NCBI GenBank assembly: GCA_008360955.1
Contig: LUCM01000194.1
Location: 1-64,000, forward strand
Length of the DNA stretch: 64,000 nt
DNA from: Fasciolopsis buskii
Lineage: Eukaryota > Platyhelminthes > Trematoda > Plagiorchiida > Fasciolidae
Reading direction: 5' to 3'
Within the stretch, counting starts at the first letter, position 1; each line of letters begins with the position of its first letter. The position numbers were made by a program, and so were the translations under genes. The notes under the pieces were generated by a model. That model saw only the letters and a list, made by a program, of their open reading frames with translations, was not told where the DNA came from and made no database searches. Positions 27,501 through 40,500 of the stretch are shown here, piece by piece.

Positions 27501-30500
27501 GCATAAAAACCGATCACCGATCACGCATCCAATGTGCACTGCACTAATTCGATCAATCCGTCTATGCTACTAAGAAACCTTTGTGTTTGGGCACCGTTGT
27601 CGCCTTGGTATCACTAAAACTTAGTGCCGGAGTTTTATCAGCATCAGTGGGTTGCTGGGTCACAGATCTAAGTCCTCAGAGTCCGCCTTATGTCCACGGC
27701 ATACTGGTTTTCCATGTCTTTATCTATTTTTAGGCATATGACTCTCACCAATTGGATAAATTTCATTTATTTGTTGTTCTTAGTTTGTTTCGCTTCTTTA
27801 TATTTATCGTAGTAACAAAAATCAGAGGAAATCAGTGCAAAGTCAATTGTTCTCCGAAATGAAACTGAACCGAAGTGAAATGTATGCTGAATCGGTTGCA
27901 GTCAACGAATACCGAAATTCATCGAAAATTGATCCAATTAGTTGGAAATTTGCCGCTTAGGATTATTTTCTATTTTTTGCTTCCTGCCATTACTGAAACC
28001 TTAGTGCACATCATTTTCCGGAATGGGATCGCGGTCAATAGATAGCTCTCAAATGGGGAAGTTAGTTGATCGGCAATCGGTGGATTCGAACCCGCTGCCT
28101 TCAAATTGCGACGCCACAATGTTGACCGCTTTCAAACATAAGCTTTCTTGTCTTTGTTTGATAATTTTCGAAGCTCTATAGTATGAAATTAAATTTATAC
28201 GGAATCCTAGGGTGCCGAGTAAAAATCATACCCTCTGTCATCAGTGGGTGGAGGTCGAAGTTAGTTTCAAAGGATTCCGTATGATGATCTTGATATGAGG
28301 ACAAGTAATTCAGATTCATCATCTCGTTTTTAGTCATCGCTCTGGCCAAGGCTTTAGGGAACTCAAAAGCAGAACTGTTCGGGAAGGGGGGGAATATCCC
28401 AACTCATTTCTGTGTGTGTGTGTGTGCACCCCTACATTGTGATGATCTTGTTTACACAGTCCGTGGAAGAACGCGTCTGGAACTCAGTAATCAGTATTAT
28501 CGGTGTCCATATCTGTCTACGTTGTAGTCGTCGCTAAGGCATAGTGTATTGCACATTTTACGGTAGAAATAGTTTGTACAGTCGGAACATGCCGGGACGT
28601 ATACGCAAATCATCGAGACGGATGGTGACCCATGTGATGTGGGGTTGTGTAAACTTCCGGTCATTTATCCCGTTCTGATTCTGTTTCGATTAGCGATAAA
28701 TGATTCGTACCAACTTTTCTGTTTACATTTTCTCAGGGTTTGCTGATGCATACAAATAGCGGAGAGCTTTCCTTACTAGTACTTTTGAAACGCTTACATA
28801 TAGCACTTCGGCGGGTATCGTGTATTCAAATTACTAGACATCGGTTTTCTGAAAGAAGTGACGATCTAGGGGACTGAATCGCCGATCTGATGAATTTACA
28901 CTGTGGTTTCATTGTTGAAGTTCGCCGCACGGACTGTCATAACCCAAACCAACGTGACACCAGTTCAATTTTGTTTGGTCCCGTTGACAACGAGAATGCA
29001 GTCTATGAGTAAAGATAACTTTCGATGATCGTTGAATCGAAATGCCCATTTTCAAACCGGGCACTAATGGTGCTGCTAAAAAACGGAAACACTAACTCAC
29101 ACAGACACTGGTTTAACCCCTGACTGCTGGGTTCCGTTTTATGGTCTTAGATGGACTTTTTGTCTAAAAAAAGAAGCAGTCCCCAAACAAGGATAGACAG
29201 ATTAGAGTCGAGTTGGAAAGAATTTCGTGTCAGAACCATTTTTGTTCAGGTCTCCCTTGTTTCAGGTCCTCCTGTACACAGCAAAAACATGGATATTGGG
29301 AAAAGACAATGCTTGAAGGCTACCGATGCTTTGACTTGAATTTTTCCGCTGCATTCTCTAAATGCGATAGAAGAATCATCTCATCATATTTGGAGCGAGG
29401 CTCAACGTATCGTGTTCCGGAGCCTAATCACTAGATAGGGTCGTAGGCTTGTTCAGGATCCCACGGCTTGGAGATATGTTGCGCACTCTTGGAGATAACT
29501 ACTAAGGGTTTAGCTGTTGTCAAACGCAATAATCGGCTAGAAGGTCGATGGATACGGTTAGTTCATAACATGGCAGACAGGTATGAAAAGCCTGACCATT
29601 GAGCTAGTCCCCGTTTGGGAGAAATTAAGTCACCTGGCCGAAGTAGCGAAAAACATCCGAACCACTAAGCCATCGCGGCTGTCTCCGTGATCGATTGATT
29701 TATTGATAAATTAGCTGGCCTAGTGGCCATGATAGTCGACTCACAATCGTTCCTTACGGGTTTGACTCCAAGTTTGGCACAGGGGAAAAGCATTTCCGAC
29801 GATGCTCAGCAAGTCCGATGGATAAAGGTGACTGGTCAATTGTGCACTGACACTGCATGATGAACCACATTTCTTGTGGCTCATTGGAAGGCTGAAGAAG
29901 TAGCTGCCTTCCGCTTCGATAGTTCCCAGCAATACATTGGATGCTAACAATGGACGGGGCGAATTGTTTCACATGCGAACTCTTGGATTTCAGTTCCAAC
30001 CGACGGGCCGGGGTTGATTGGGACGTTTCTGTTATTGGTGATGTTAGGGGAACATATGACAACGTTTGATAAGTAGCCGACTTTGAAAAAAATGACAATA
30101 TTATGCGTACGGATGGAAAAACCAAGTGCAAAGCATTTTCGGCTATGTGGATTGTCTGTCTTCGAAGAAGTTTGGTCCGTTTATCCATCCGTACCAGAAA
30201 GAAATCTCAAATGGGATACCAAAGGTGTTTACTAGCGCAAAATAAAAACGATCGAATAAGGCATGGGATCACACTCGCTTGATTGATGCTGCAATTTGAA
30301 AACTCTGCGAACATTTCTGCCCACTGTGTAGCCGTTAATGGTTTAGCTTGATCTATGGCGTCATCGAATCGAACTCCGGGGATTCCTTCTTGCATACACC
30401 ATGCTGTCCTGGATGGCATCAAATCATCGACAGCATCTCGGAAGCCAATTCTTACGAGTTCAGATGAACTGATAGCTCTTTGTTTTCTGACGTTCCGTTA

Positions 30501-33500
30501 AGTTCAGACGTGTTTTGTGTGCCGTTGCGTAGACCATTTTTGTTTGGTCATTTTTTTTTTCATTTTCACTATCCAAATTTTGTTGCCCAATGCCAGACCG
30601 GATGCACTGCCGTTTCGTCTCGTTTGGTAGTTCGTTCTGAGGCAGTATGAACACAGTATTCTAGTCGACGTGAATTTCGTGCAGGCTAACTCACCGTCTA
30701 CAATGCGCGCAATTCACTCGTCAACTTTGCTCTCCATATTTCGATGATCTGACGATCCTTTCTCTTCGACGTTTTTTCACCCACTATCGGTGTAGGCTGG
30801 GCCCATGAATCATCACCTGCGGAGAGGGGTTGGAGCTGAGAGCGCGTGCGTGATAATCATGCATGAAACTGGCGTCTGGTCCAGACAGCCCGGACGTGGT
30901 AGTCAATGTGCGTGTGTGTGTGCGTGTGTGCGTGTGACCAAGAAATGTAACAAATCTGAGGCGGGAAACATTGTAAAGCTTTCCGAACAAATTTTATATA
31001 CAAGCGATAAAAAAACAAGACTCACAAGTTCAGATAAAGGTTGGATAATAATCGACCAGACTTGTCATAGGTACAAGAATTACTGCACAATTGAATAGCT
31101 TTCTTGCAACTATGGTCGTATTTGTACGACTGTGTTGGGGTTCTTTTCGGAATCTTTCTGTACAGGACCGGTGCTAGTAGATTGAGCAACATTGTGGCCT
31201 ATAAACATGGACATTCCTAGTACGAATCCTTCCAAATCCGATCACCTTCCCCTCTTGACGAATAACGTACAAAATGGTGTAATAATTTACGAATTGAAAT
31301 ATAGTGAGAAACCAGGATAGGTCAAATATCTAAGGACGAAAATCGATTTTGGGAAAGAATCCTAATCAAACTAACAAGCAATGATGAAAAACTCGCATCA
31401 TTCTTTTTCGCGCTTTCAGGTATAACGGTGAACCAGGCGGACGGTAGTGCCGCGGGCGTAGCTGGTGCAGGAGTTGTTGCTGGTTCATCCGGACGTGGAG
31501 ATGGAGATTCGGGATCCGGGGGTGACAATAGCACATCCGATGGTGACATCACTGCCGGTGTATCGTTCGGTGATATAGCTGGTACTACCGGTTCCGGGAG
31601 TGGTGGTGGTGGTGGAATACGACGAAAACAACATGAACCGTACTCGACAAAGGTTGATGATTATCAGGTCAGTTGTTTCGATCAAGTATCCAAATTCCCG
31701 AATTTTCCTGGAAGCAATCACTATGCTCTGTTTGCATTCTAATTTGTATATCGTAACTCGAATTGTGGTCGCTGAGCTCCGTATCCAGGTTAATGGAAGT
31801 GACATCATCAATGCGCAGGCAATGACCCTTCTCCTCATCTGTACTTATGGCCTGTAGATTTGACCTTGACCTAAGCAACCATCCGCGAATGAAAAAATCT
31901 ATTGCAATGAACTTGAACTCGTTAGACCGATAAATTTAGCAACGTGGTTTGTAAACATCAGAACCGAATGGCGTGAGGTATGTATCGAAAAATCGATGTG
32001 CCATGTATTGGTTTTTTATTGTGAATGATATAATGTTAATAACACAGCGTTGTTGGTAGATATAATGCACCAACATTTCGACTACCATGGGTAGTCTTTC
32101 TCAAGGCAAGTTTTACAATCAAATGACTGAGGGAACGTGGTCTTCAAAAATTTTGCTGAAGAAATACTAACCATCCAATAAGGTAATCTTGAAAATATCT
32201 CACTTGTTTCTAATCTTAGAAATTTGGACCTAATTCCTTCTCGTTCATTGCCTAATTTAGAAATTTCACTTCAGACTGCATTCTTATTGATCCCTGTTTT
32301 CAAATGTATAGATAAATTTCGTCGGAAATTCGGGGTCTTGGTAATCGATTATTGGGAACTAAGATCAAAACTCTCGTTCCGTTTCCAGATTTATTTGATC
32401 CTTCTGCATTTGGATAGATTGTACATTTCGATTTCCTTTCGGTTTGTCATCATATTGATAAGGTTTCGATTTCATGGTCGACTCAGTGAAAATTTTTCGC
32501 AAATTTTTGTAACAATGAGTTTAGGGAAAAAAGTATTAAAATCAGGTTGTTTTCGGAGATCAAGGTCGAAACCAGGGTAGAAATAATATAAATGCAGATG
32601 AACAAAAAACTCATTGCCTACACACTGATGTCACCTTGACTTGGGATAAAAGAGTTGCAATCTGATTGCCACGCTTAGTGATCATAAATCTCTGAAAAAT
32701 TGCCAAAATCTTTGACCTGAGTTTTGATCTCGATGCAGTAGGCCGCTGAATACGCTCTGTTTTCCACTATCATTTTAGTAAAACTTTACAATTTCTGATT
32801 TGTTACCAACCCTCCGCATGAAGTCCGTGGTGCGTTCACTGCAAGTACCATAAGGTGATACAGTCTCGAGTATGTTTACCTGCAATGGGTAACCCCAGGA
32901 CACGAGGTTAAAAAATGGCTAATGGCTATTGTGCTGTCCTGTCTGCTGCGCAATGGGGGCCAGTTTGAATATTTCCCGTAGTTGTTCAATTTTTCGTTGA
33001 CTGGCTCCAATTGGCTCTCCCTAGATCGTCTCATCGCTTTTCCCTTCGTGTTTAGCGCGTACTGCCACCTGTAACGACGAGGCTAGATGGATATCATTCT
33101 AAAGAAAGTCGGATTGCTGAATCGTAGCGCGGTTGCAATCAAATAACGCGTTTCAAAACCACGGGAATAACATTCTCCTACTGCGTGGGCATTTCAAACG
33201 AACTGTCCCACGGCCAAAATAGTGTCACAAATGGTCCCAGGGATTAACTCATCTTGACGCAGCAAGGACAGCTCTCATTGCACTAAAATTATTTGTTCCA
33301 ATATACGCTCACAATTTGTCTAACTATCCAGACCAGGGAATTGTCTGCAACTCGGATATCCTAATTCTAGGTTTTCGAATGAATGGAAGAAACATGGTGA
33401 AAACGGGATATCTGATTGATTATTGATATGCCGTCGTCTGATTACGGTTGGCACGCATTGCTGAAACAAAACGGTTTTGCTCAAATTTAATAGATCCGCG

Positions 33501-34031
33501 GATGATAACTATTAGCACAATTAGCAAGTGTTATTTGGAGATGAGCAACCGTATTGTAACGAAGAGATTTTCAATAAATATCAAACGATGCCGGAACTGC
33601 CGCATTGTCAGTCTGTATTTCGTCCAAGTCTTTTCCGACCATTTTCAAATCATTCTTCGGTCTCTCTTGGCAAAAGAACAGTCAGGCACATGAAAAGTAA
33701 AAACTTGAATCTCGCTACATTAAACCTTGCTTCAAAATTACCAAAGACAAAGTGGATACACCATCGCAAACGTCTGTGTCGTGGTATCTTCACCGCGACG
33801 GAAGTATACTGAAACATGGCACTTTCGACTGCACAGACCATCCTCCCTTTTATCGGTTAGAACACGTGGAAAACTTTCCCCACATTTCGTTTGCTTCTGG
33901 TAATTAGTTCCTCGTTTACTGTTCACAGCTGTCAAACTCAATCGATTACTCGTACTGGACACCCGAAAGAATACTAGGCAGCTCTGAACCCGTTGTCATA
34001 TGCGAAACGTGTTCGCCACCAACCGCGTTCA

Positions 34032-34075
<44 letters not shown>

Positions 34076-34483
34076 GTCGTTTCTTGATTGAGTTGAATTA
34101 TCGCTTCTAAGGTGGGAGTTATTGATCGTAAGGCCTTTGAGGCTGACAAGCCCTTGTGCGACCAACAGGCTGAATATCAATATGGGCGCACCGGATTGTG
34201 AGACTGTCAACTTTTTTCGTCAGTAAAATTCACATGTTGTTCGGTCAAATTGTCCAGGCACAAGCAATCGCCCATTTTTTTCACGGTTAGAATGTCTGAG
34301 AGGTATGTCATTGTGCCGAACTGAAAGGTGACCAACACGCCATGCCTCCCGCGTGCACAAACCTTCGCGTGCAACGTGCACTGCATTACGTGTGTGTGTG
34401 TGTGTAAAGGTGATGACCAACAGAACGAATTTTGACTGTTCCAAATCTACGCCAATGAAAGCAGATCAGTTAGTGCTTGCAAC

Positions 34484-34557
<74 letters not shown>

Positions 34558-37500
34558 CAGTTCGGTAACTGTGCCAATATAATAGTGTCATCCTGTGCCA
34601 AGTTAAATAGAACCATTGTCATCGTCTGGTCCAAATGAAGCAACAGAATCTGCCACCTACGAACCGTTTTTTTTTAATCCTAAAACCGCCCAGGTTGGTG
34701 GTTATACAGAATGAATTACACACGTGTTTCACCTCGGACCCTGTGATTAAAGGAACTTTCAGGCGTGTTGCTTCGACACCACTTTCCGAGGAATCGCTTG
34801 CGTTCTTTGCGACGCTGGGTTTTTTTCGATTTAAATGACTTTTGATTGGAATCTCTGATTTCAGTTGCATTAGCCAGATCTGCATAGTTTGTCCCACAGA
34901 TTGACTGTCTTATACATTTCAAAGGGGATTGGTCTTTGGTCAACATCGGTCACAATTGATTTTCCTTATCTGTATTTTTGCAGTTATGTAACCGTATGTG
35001 AAAGATGATTGTTTTTAGACTTCCTATCGTCTCCGAGACTTAATCGCGGAAGAAAACTCAGTCGTTCAAACAGTAAAAGTCACTGAGCTTAGGGACATCC
35101 GATGTCTTGTTCACTGACCAAATGAAAACTATTAAACAGTTATATCATTTGAAGGGCCGCGTGCACTGTCATCACCGAGACGATTTTGTATTTGTTAATC
35201 GCCGCTTTTGTCGAATGGTTGACGAAGTGTTGTGACCAACCGCGAGACACAAGCTTTCTATGTCCAGAAACATTGCCATGGGATGACTAGGGAAGATTTT
35301 GATCGGTTGAGTGTTGGGTCAATGAACCAAACAGTTGAACCCAGACGTATGACGAGACAGCCAAATCAAACAATCATTTGCCAACACCGATTCCGACGGT
35401 CAGTATCACACCGGCCAGCCAATGTTAGCACTTGTCTCACCTCAACGGAACCATTCAATCATTCAGTATAGAAGGCAATCGATAAACAACTACCATAATG
35501 AACACACGGGTCAACAAATTTCAGCAAGATTCAGATTACAACCGCTGCTATTCTACATATATGTTCCGTTTGTATTGACAAAATGCGATCATTCTAATTG
35601 CTTTCAATTTTGTTTCTGGATTTAGCAGAACCGATTTTTCTTGCACTGTTATGTGACTTCAGTTTCTCGTGATTCTTGCTCCTTTGCTGAATAACGGCTC
35701 ATTTCTAACATCCAAATGTCTCTTTTCATAGGTCTCATCCCACCTACGCATAGTTGTTTGCGTGGGGTGAATGTATAAATCATGTATGACCGACTTGCCC
35801 ACTCAAATGTCCGTTGTTTGTAAACGGCACACAATCTTGTTTGTCTGTGCCCTTCAGTGCAAGCTCGAATAATATCTGGGTGAATGCGCGAGTACGATCT
35901 GAGCCTGTCTTGTTCAAGCGCCGAAATTCTGGCACAGTTTCCTACTCAATCGCTAGCAACGTAGCTACTGAATCGTCAATTGTGTGCCACAAAGTTGCAC
36001 AGTTACGTATGCATGCACACATGTGCTGATCCGTTTTTTTGTCTATCATCGATCGTCCACCAGCTGGATTTTTATTGTGGAAATTAATTATCCGACGGGA
36101 ACAGGTTGTCAAATTCGTTTTCAACTCCTCAAAATGCTCAGTTATCAACAGATTAAAAAAGATAACACATGTCCAAGCTCTTGAAAATCTCGCTGATGTA
36201 TGCATGTAGTTTAGAGTATAAACGTAATTACTTCCCAAATTACCGGGATACGCACTATGTCACGTGACGTACAGTTGATCATAATCAGCTGATGGATACT
36301 TCATCTCGCAAACGCATTTGACGGCTGTTTCACTCTTTTCCTGGGACTGGATCAAAATAGAAGAATCTTTATCCCTTTGAGAAATCAGGAATAGGATGCA
36401 CAACCACATGAGACCAGAAACTAGGATGGATAGACATTGTGAATGGTTCCTAACAGGTCTAGGTAGTCAATGGTACATAAACCTCACTAGGTGCGAAGAT
36501 CACCGGGTCCGAGCAAATTTCTTTATCCCCTGAAGGTATTCGCTCTTTGGTAGGACATTCTTAAAATAGAAAATTGGTAAAAGCATGGAATGACATTCCT
36601 ACAGCCCACAAAATCTCTGCAAAGGTCTACGCTACACTATTTTCCTCTATCGTTTCTGTGATAAAATGCAAAACAGACGTTCTGCGACGGCCCATTTTTT
36701 CAGAAAACAATTTCTCTTTCGTTGTTTCCATCTTTTGATATCTTTGATATTCAGCTGGTTTAGCACTTTCGCGCTAAATTTGCATGGGTTTGATTCGCGC
36801 GTCTGGTCATCTTGAAGGATGTCAGTGCGTTGCATATTCGTTGATGATGTGCAGTCGGTGTGCCAAAGGCAATTTAATCGACTACAGTTTTGTCCATCAA
36901 ATTGGACTGCCAGTATCTCTAACCCATCGAACAAGCTCGAAGCCGCAAAGACATTGGCGTTTCGTAGTCTTCTGTAACGCCACGTTTCCAGTGACTTTTA
37001 CTCCAAATTTGTCCCTTGCTTAGGAGCCAGGGAATGCCATTTCGTAGCCTACAACGGGTTTGGAGTAGATTGAACACATGTTGCTAGTTCACTCATATCC
37101 CGAAGGAGCATATCATGTGTGAAATTTCGGGTCACGTTGCATGATCTACTGGCCTCATTATGGGTTATATCAATGGGTGCGTATTCCGAGTAAGAAGCAA
37201 GGCATATTTCACACAAGGCCATGATTAGTAAATTCCAATCAGTGAATAACAAATGACATCCAGAGGCTACTGAACAGTGTGAAAACCTTCGGTGAATTTA
37301 TTAGACCATCTATCTTTTTTCAGAACCTCATTTTGTGTTCAAGAACAAATTGATGTGGACGAATTTTCTTGTGGCTGCTTTATGGACAAGACAATGACGT
37401 GTGGTGAACAAAGCACTCAAAAGATTGATATCCATAAGAAATCTAGCTAGCCAGATTGTCTTTTAAGGAAAGATCACACCAGACGTTATACATCGCTCAT

Positions 37501-40500
37501 CAGACGCAACTGCTGAAACTTATATTGCCAAACTCCGAGTTTATTTCACATTCGAAACGCTATTGCTTGCTATTAAAGGATAACGCTCGTGGTTATTCGG
37601 TGCACTGTGAACCGGACTCGGTTACGATACAGTAATTCTTCTAAAGTTCCAAACACTGCAGCTTCTTTCTGTGTGCACTCGTTCACCTGTTCCTGTGGAA
37701 TTGCGTACGTGGTCCTCAAACCGAGGCGCTCGTCCGAACGGATCAGCGCGCATCGTCTTTTTCAAAAATCCCAAACTATAAGACATCTACCACTTGTTTA
37801 GCGGTGACCTCACGTGGACAAAACTCTCGGCCAGAACGGAGAGAGGGGATGTCGAGGAAAGAAAACAGTTTCGCAAATTAACCAGACAATCATCTCTTTT
37901 TGTTTTCTTCGCTGGATGTTGCTTTCCCTAGTTCAGCAATACCATTTACCACATTATTTCGGAATCGTGTCAAAATTATAGGGGTTTGTGTGAACTGCTA
38001 TCCGATTGGCTTATTGAGATCACCTTTGCATATGTCCGCAATGTGGTCCAACTTACTAAAGCATATTTGCATGCACGTCACCGTATGTTGTTGTGCTCAT
38101 TATCAACATACTGCGAGTGTAGTCACGCTTACCGCATTCATGAGGGCAAAACATGCGTTTGCCTCCTTTTGACCAAATTCCCTAATGACGTGGGCTGTGT
38201 TGGAGGACTAGTGCCCGCCGGTTTTTCTAGAAGTTTCCTTCAGTGTTTTCCACTTCTTTTTCTTATTCCTTGTCAAAATCGTAGCTGTCCGATCGTCCAA
38301 GGTGGAAGGTAAACTCGGTTTGTATATCCACGCCTTGTCCCTCGTTGCAAGAAATTCGTTCTAAGAAATCGGATTTCTTAGTATGAATAGGCTCGTGGCT
38401 GATCTAGCTCGTGTTTGTGGTTCCGGATACCATTTTCCAAAGATCGCGTGAATCGTCGTTGTGATTGTAGCACAGGTTTTGGTTTCCTCGCCGAATATGA
38501 CCTCCAAGCGCGAAAATGTTGTTCTCCCGGAAGCCATCTAACGGTTTTGTATGGCGGTCTTCCGAAGCCAACACACGTTTCTAGTACCTATCGGGTTCTG
38601 TATATCTCTTCTGTTTGTTTTGGCCACTTCATATCGGAGTTTGAGATTGGCTCTGGTGCTAACTTTTAGATCTGTCGCTTCCGTGATCTGTGCAATCTTT
38701 GTCTTGGGAAATCCGCCTAGCTGGTAACTATAAATTCGGGCGTCAGTGGTCACTCACAAATGGACAGGTTTTGGGATCTCTGCTGGACAAAATTTCAGTC
38801 GGCCAATCAAAGCGATACAATTTCAATGTGTGGAACGCTTGCCAAGCGGGGAATTTACAAGATTTTTCCTAGTTAATATGATTTACACGGATGCTCTTGG
38901 ATATGTTCGTATTTGATTTACCAGTTAAAATTGCTCTTTCTCGTATTCGAGTTCGAGCGCCTAGATGGATCCATTTTGGTGTTCACTAATTGAAACAAGA
39001 CGAGCGAAGATTGAATTAGCTTTGTGAACAGCTTCTGTACAAAAATGAGAGTGACCAATTGACGTAGATGATAAGGAGACAGACTTGTGGACAATACCGA
39101 ATCTGCTCATCATCGCTATCGGTTGAGCAATGCTCTTTACTGTACGGAAAATTCGTCACTATAAGTCGAAGGTTTTATCAAAGGCCCATCGTATGGCAAA
39201 CCTAGAAACACGATAGACCTACAAACTCAGAAGCATCATCCACAGCTGTTTTATCACGTAATTTGCATTCATTTCTCCGGTTTTCTTATTCACATGTCTG
39301 TTTAACTCTCTTCTTTTGAATCGATTTCATCCGAAGACAATCGGGGAAGGCAAAAGAAAGCAAACTAGTGATGTGTCGTGCGATTTTTGCGTTTCCCGTT
39401 CCAGTACTGCTACACGACAAACGAAACCAAGGTTTTTTATGCCCAAGGGAAACAGAATCTACTTTCCAGTCGGTAAACGTTCGATAATTTTATTCACTTC
39501 CTCTAATGGATTTCCTGTATTCTTGGAATCGGAAAGCCTATCGATTTCCAAGACAATCTAGTCGTAGGTCGTATAGCCTGATGGATAATTTAACATGAAC
39601 TCCTCTCACAACTACAAGTTGGTGATCAGTGCTTGTACACACGCCGATTGCATTTGTAATGTTCAGTGTGGAACTTTTCACGCAGCATAAAAACTGCGAA
39701 ACGGAAAATCGATAAGTTGCATATACAGTTTACCGCTTGATTAGCAAAGCTCTATCACGTTGTAGTGATAAGTTATTCGGTAAATTTAGAACAAACTGTT
39801 ATGGTGAGTCCCGCTTGTGGTCGGCACACTCCCATTGGTCAACTGTTCTCTTCGATGATTGGCGGAATCCTCCACGTCTTTGATTGGGATTTAACGCACG
39901 ATGAAGGTTTTCCTTATTTTCTTTGGTATCTAAGCTCTAGGGCTCGGTGGAGACGGAAATTGCAATTCGGGTTTGATCACTGTCCACCTCATTCCGAATC
40001 TTCGATCTCCATTGCAAATACGGAAATTCTCCGCTACATCTTTATCAGGACGGATTGCTATGATGGTTCGTAGTTAACTAACCAGAAAAACGTATTTTTA
40101 AGAATCAACACGCAACTCATCTAGGCCGTGGTCGGCCAGTATTGTAAGCATTTTGGCACCATCGATTTGCGGTTCGTCCTTTTGCAACCGAAATGTCGGA
40201 TCCTCAGTCCCGTTTTTGGCAGTTTGCCAGTTTCATACTTACTTGATTCGCCTACGTCTTCTTTTAGTTCCGGCTTGTTCATGTGCTCACCTCGGTCTTT
40301 GATGTCTGTCCGAGTGTATCCGTGCCCTGAATCGTACACATACACGAACACGCCAACTCACGGATGCCTTTGGATTTGTGTGATTGAATCCAATTCGATT
40401 CCATCTGCCCCGTCAGCATCGTTGTTATCGTCATCAAGCTTAGTCATTTCATACATGTGTATCATCTACACCATTGGTTTGGATGCAACTGTTCAGATGT

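Larger units (their letters stand above)
26107..31419 (+). other. Ferlin intron 4 (5,313 bases)
   Basis: Holds a tRNA-like sequence read on the minus strand (about 28075-28135), two adjacent SINE-like copies in opposite orientation (29575-29690 minus, 29706-29900 plus) and GT microsatellites at 28411-28426 and 30907-30936. No gene was found. Confidence 0.75.

Noticed and set aside
29754..30188. 144-codon minus-strand frame
   Set aside because: Largely the antisense of a SINE-like copy, with no protein motif.
34353..34568. 71-codon frame with a long Met run
   Set aside because: It is the translation of a (GAT)n microsatellite.
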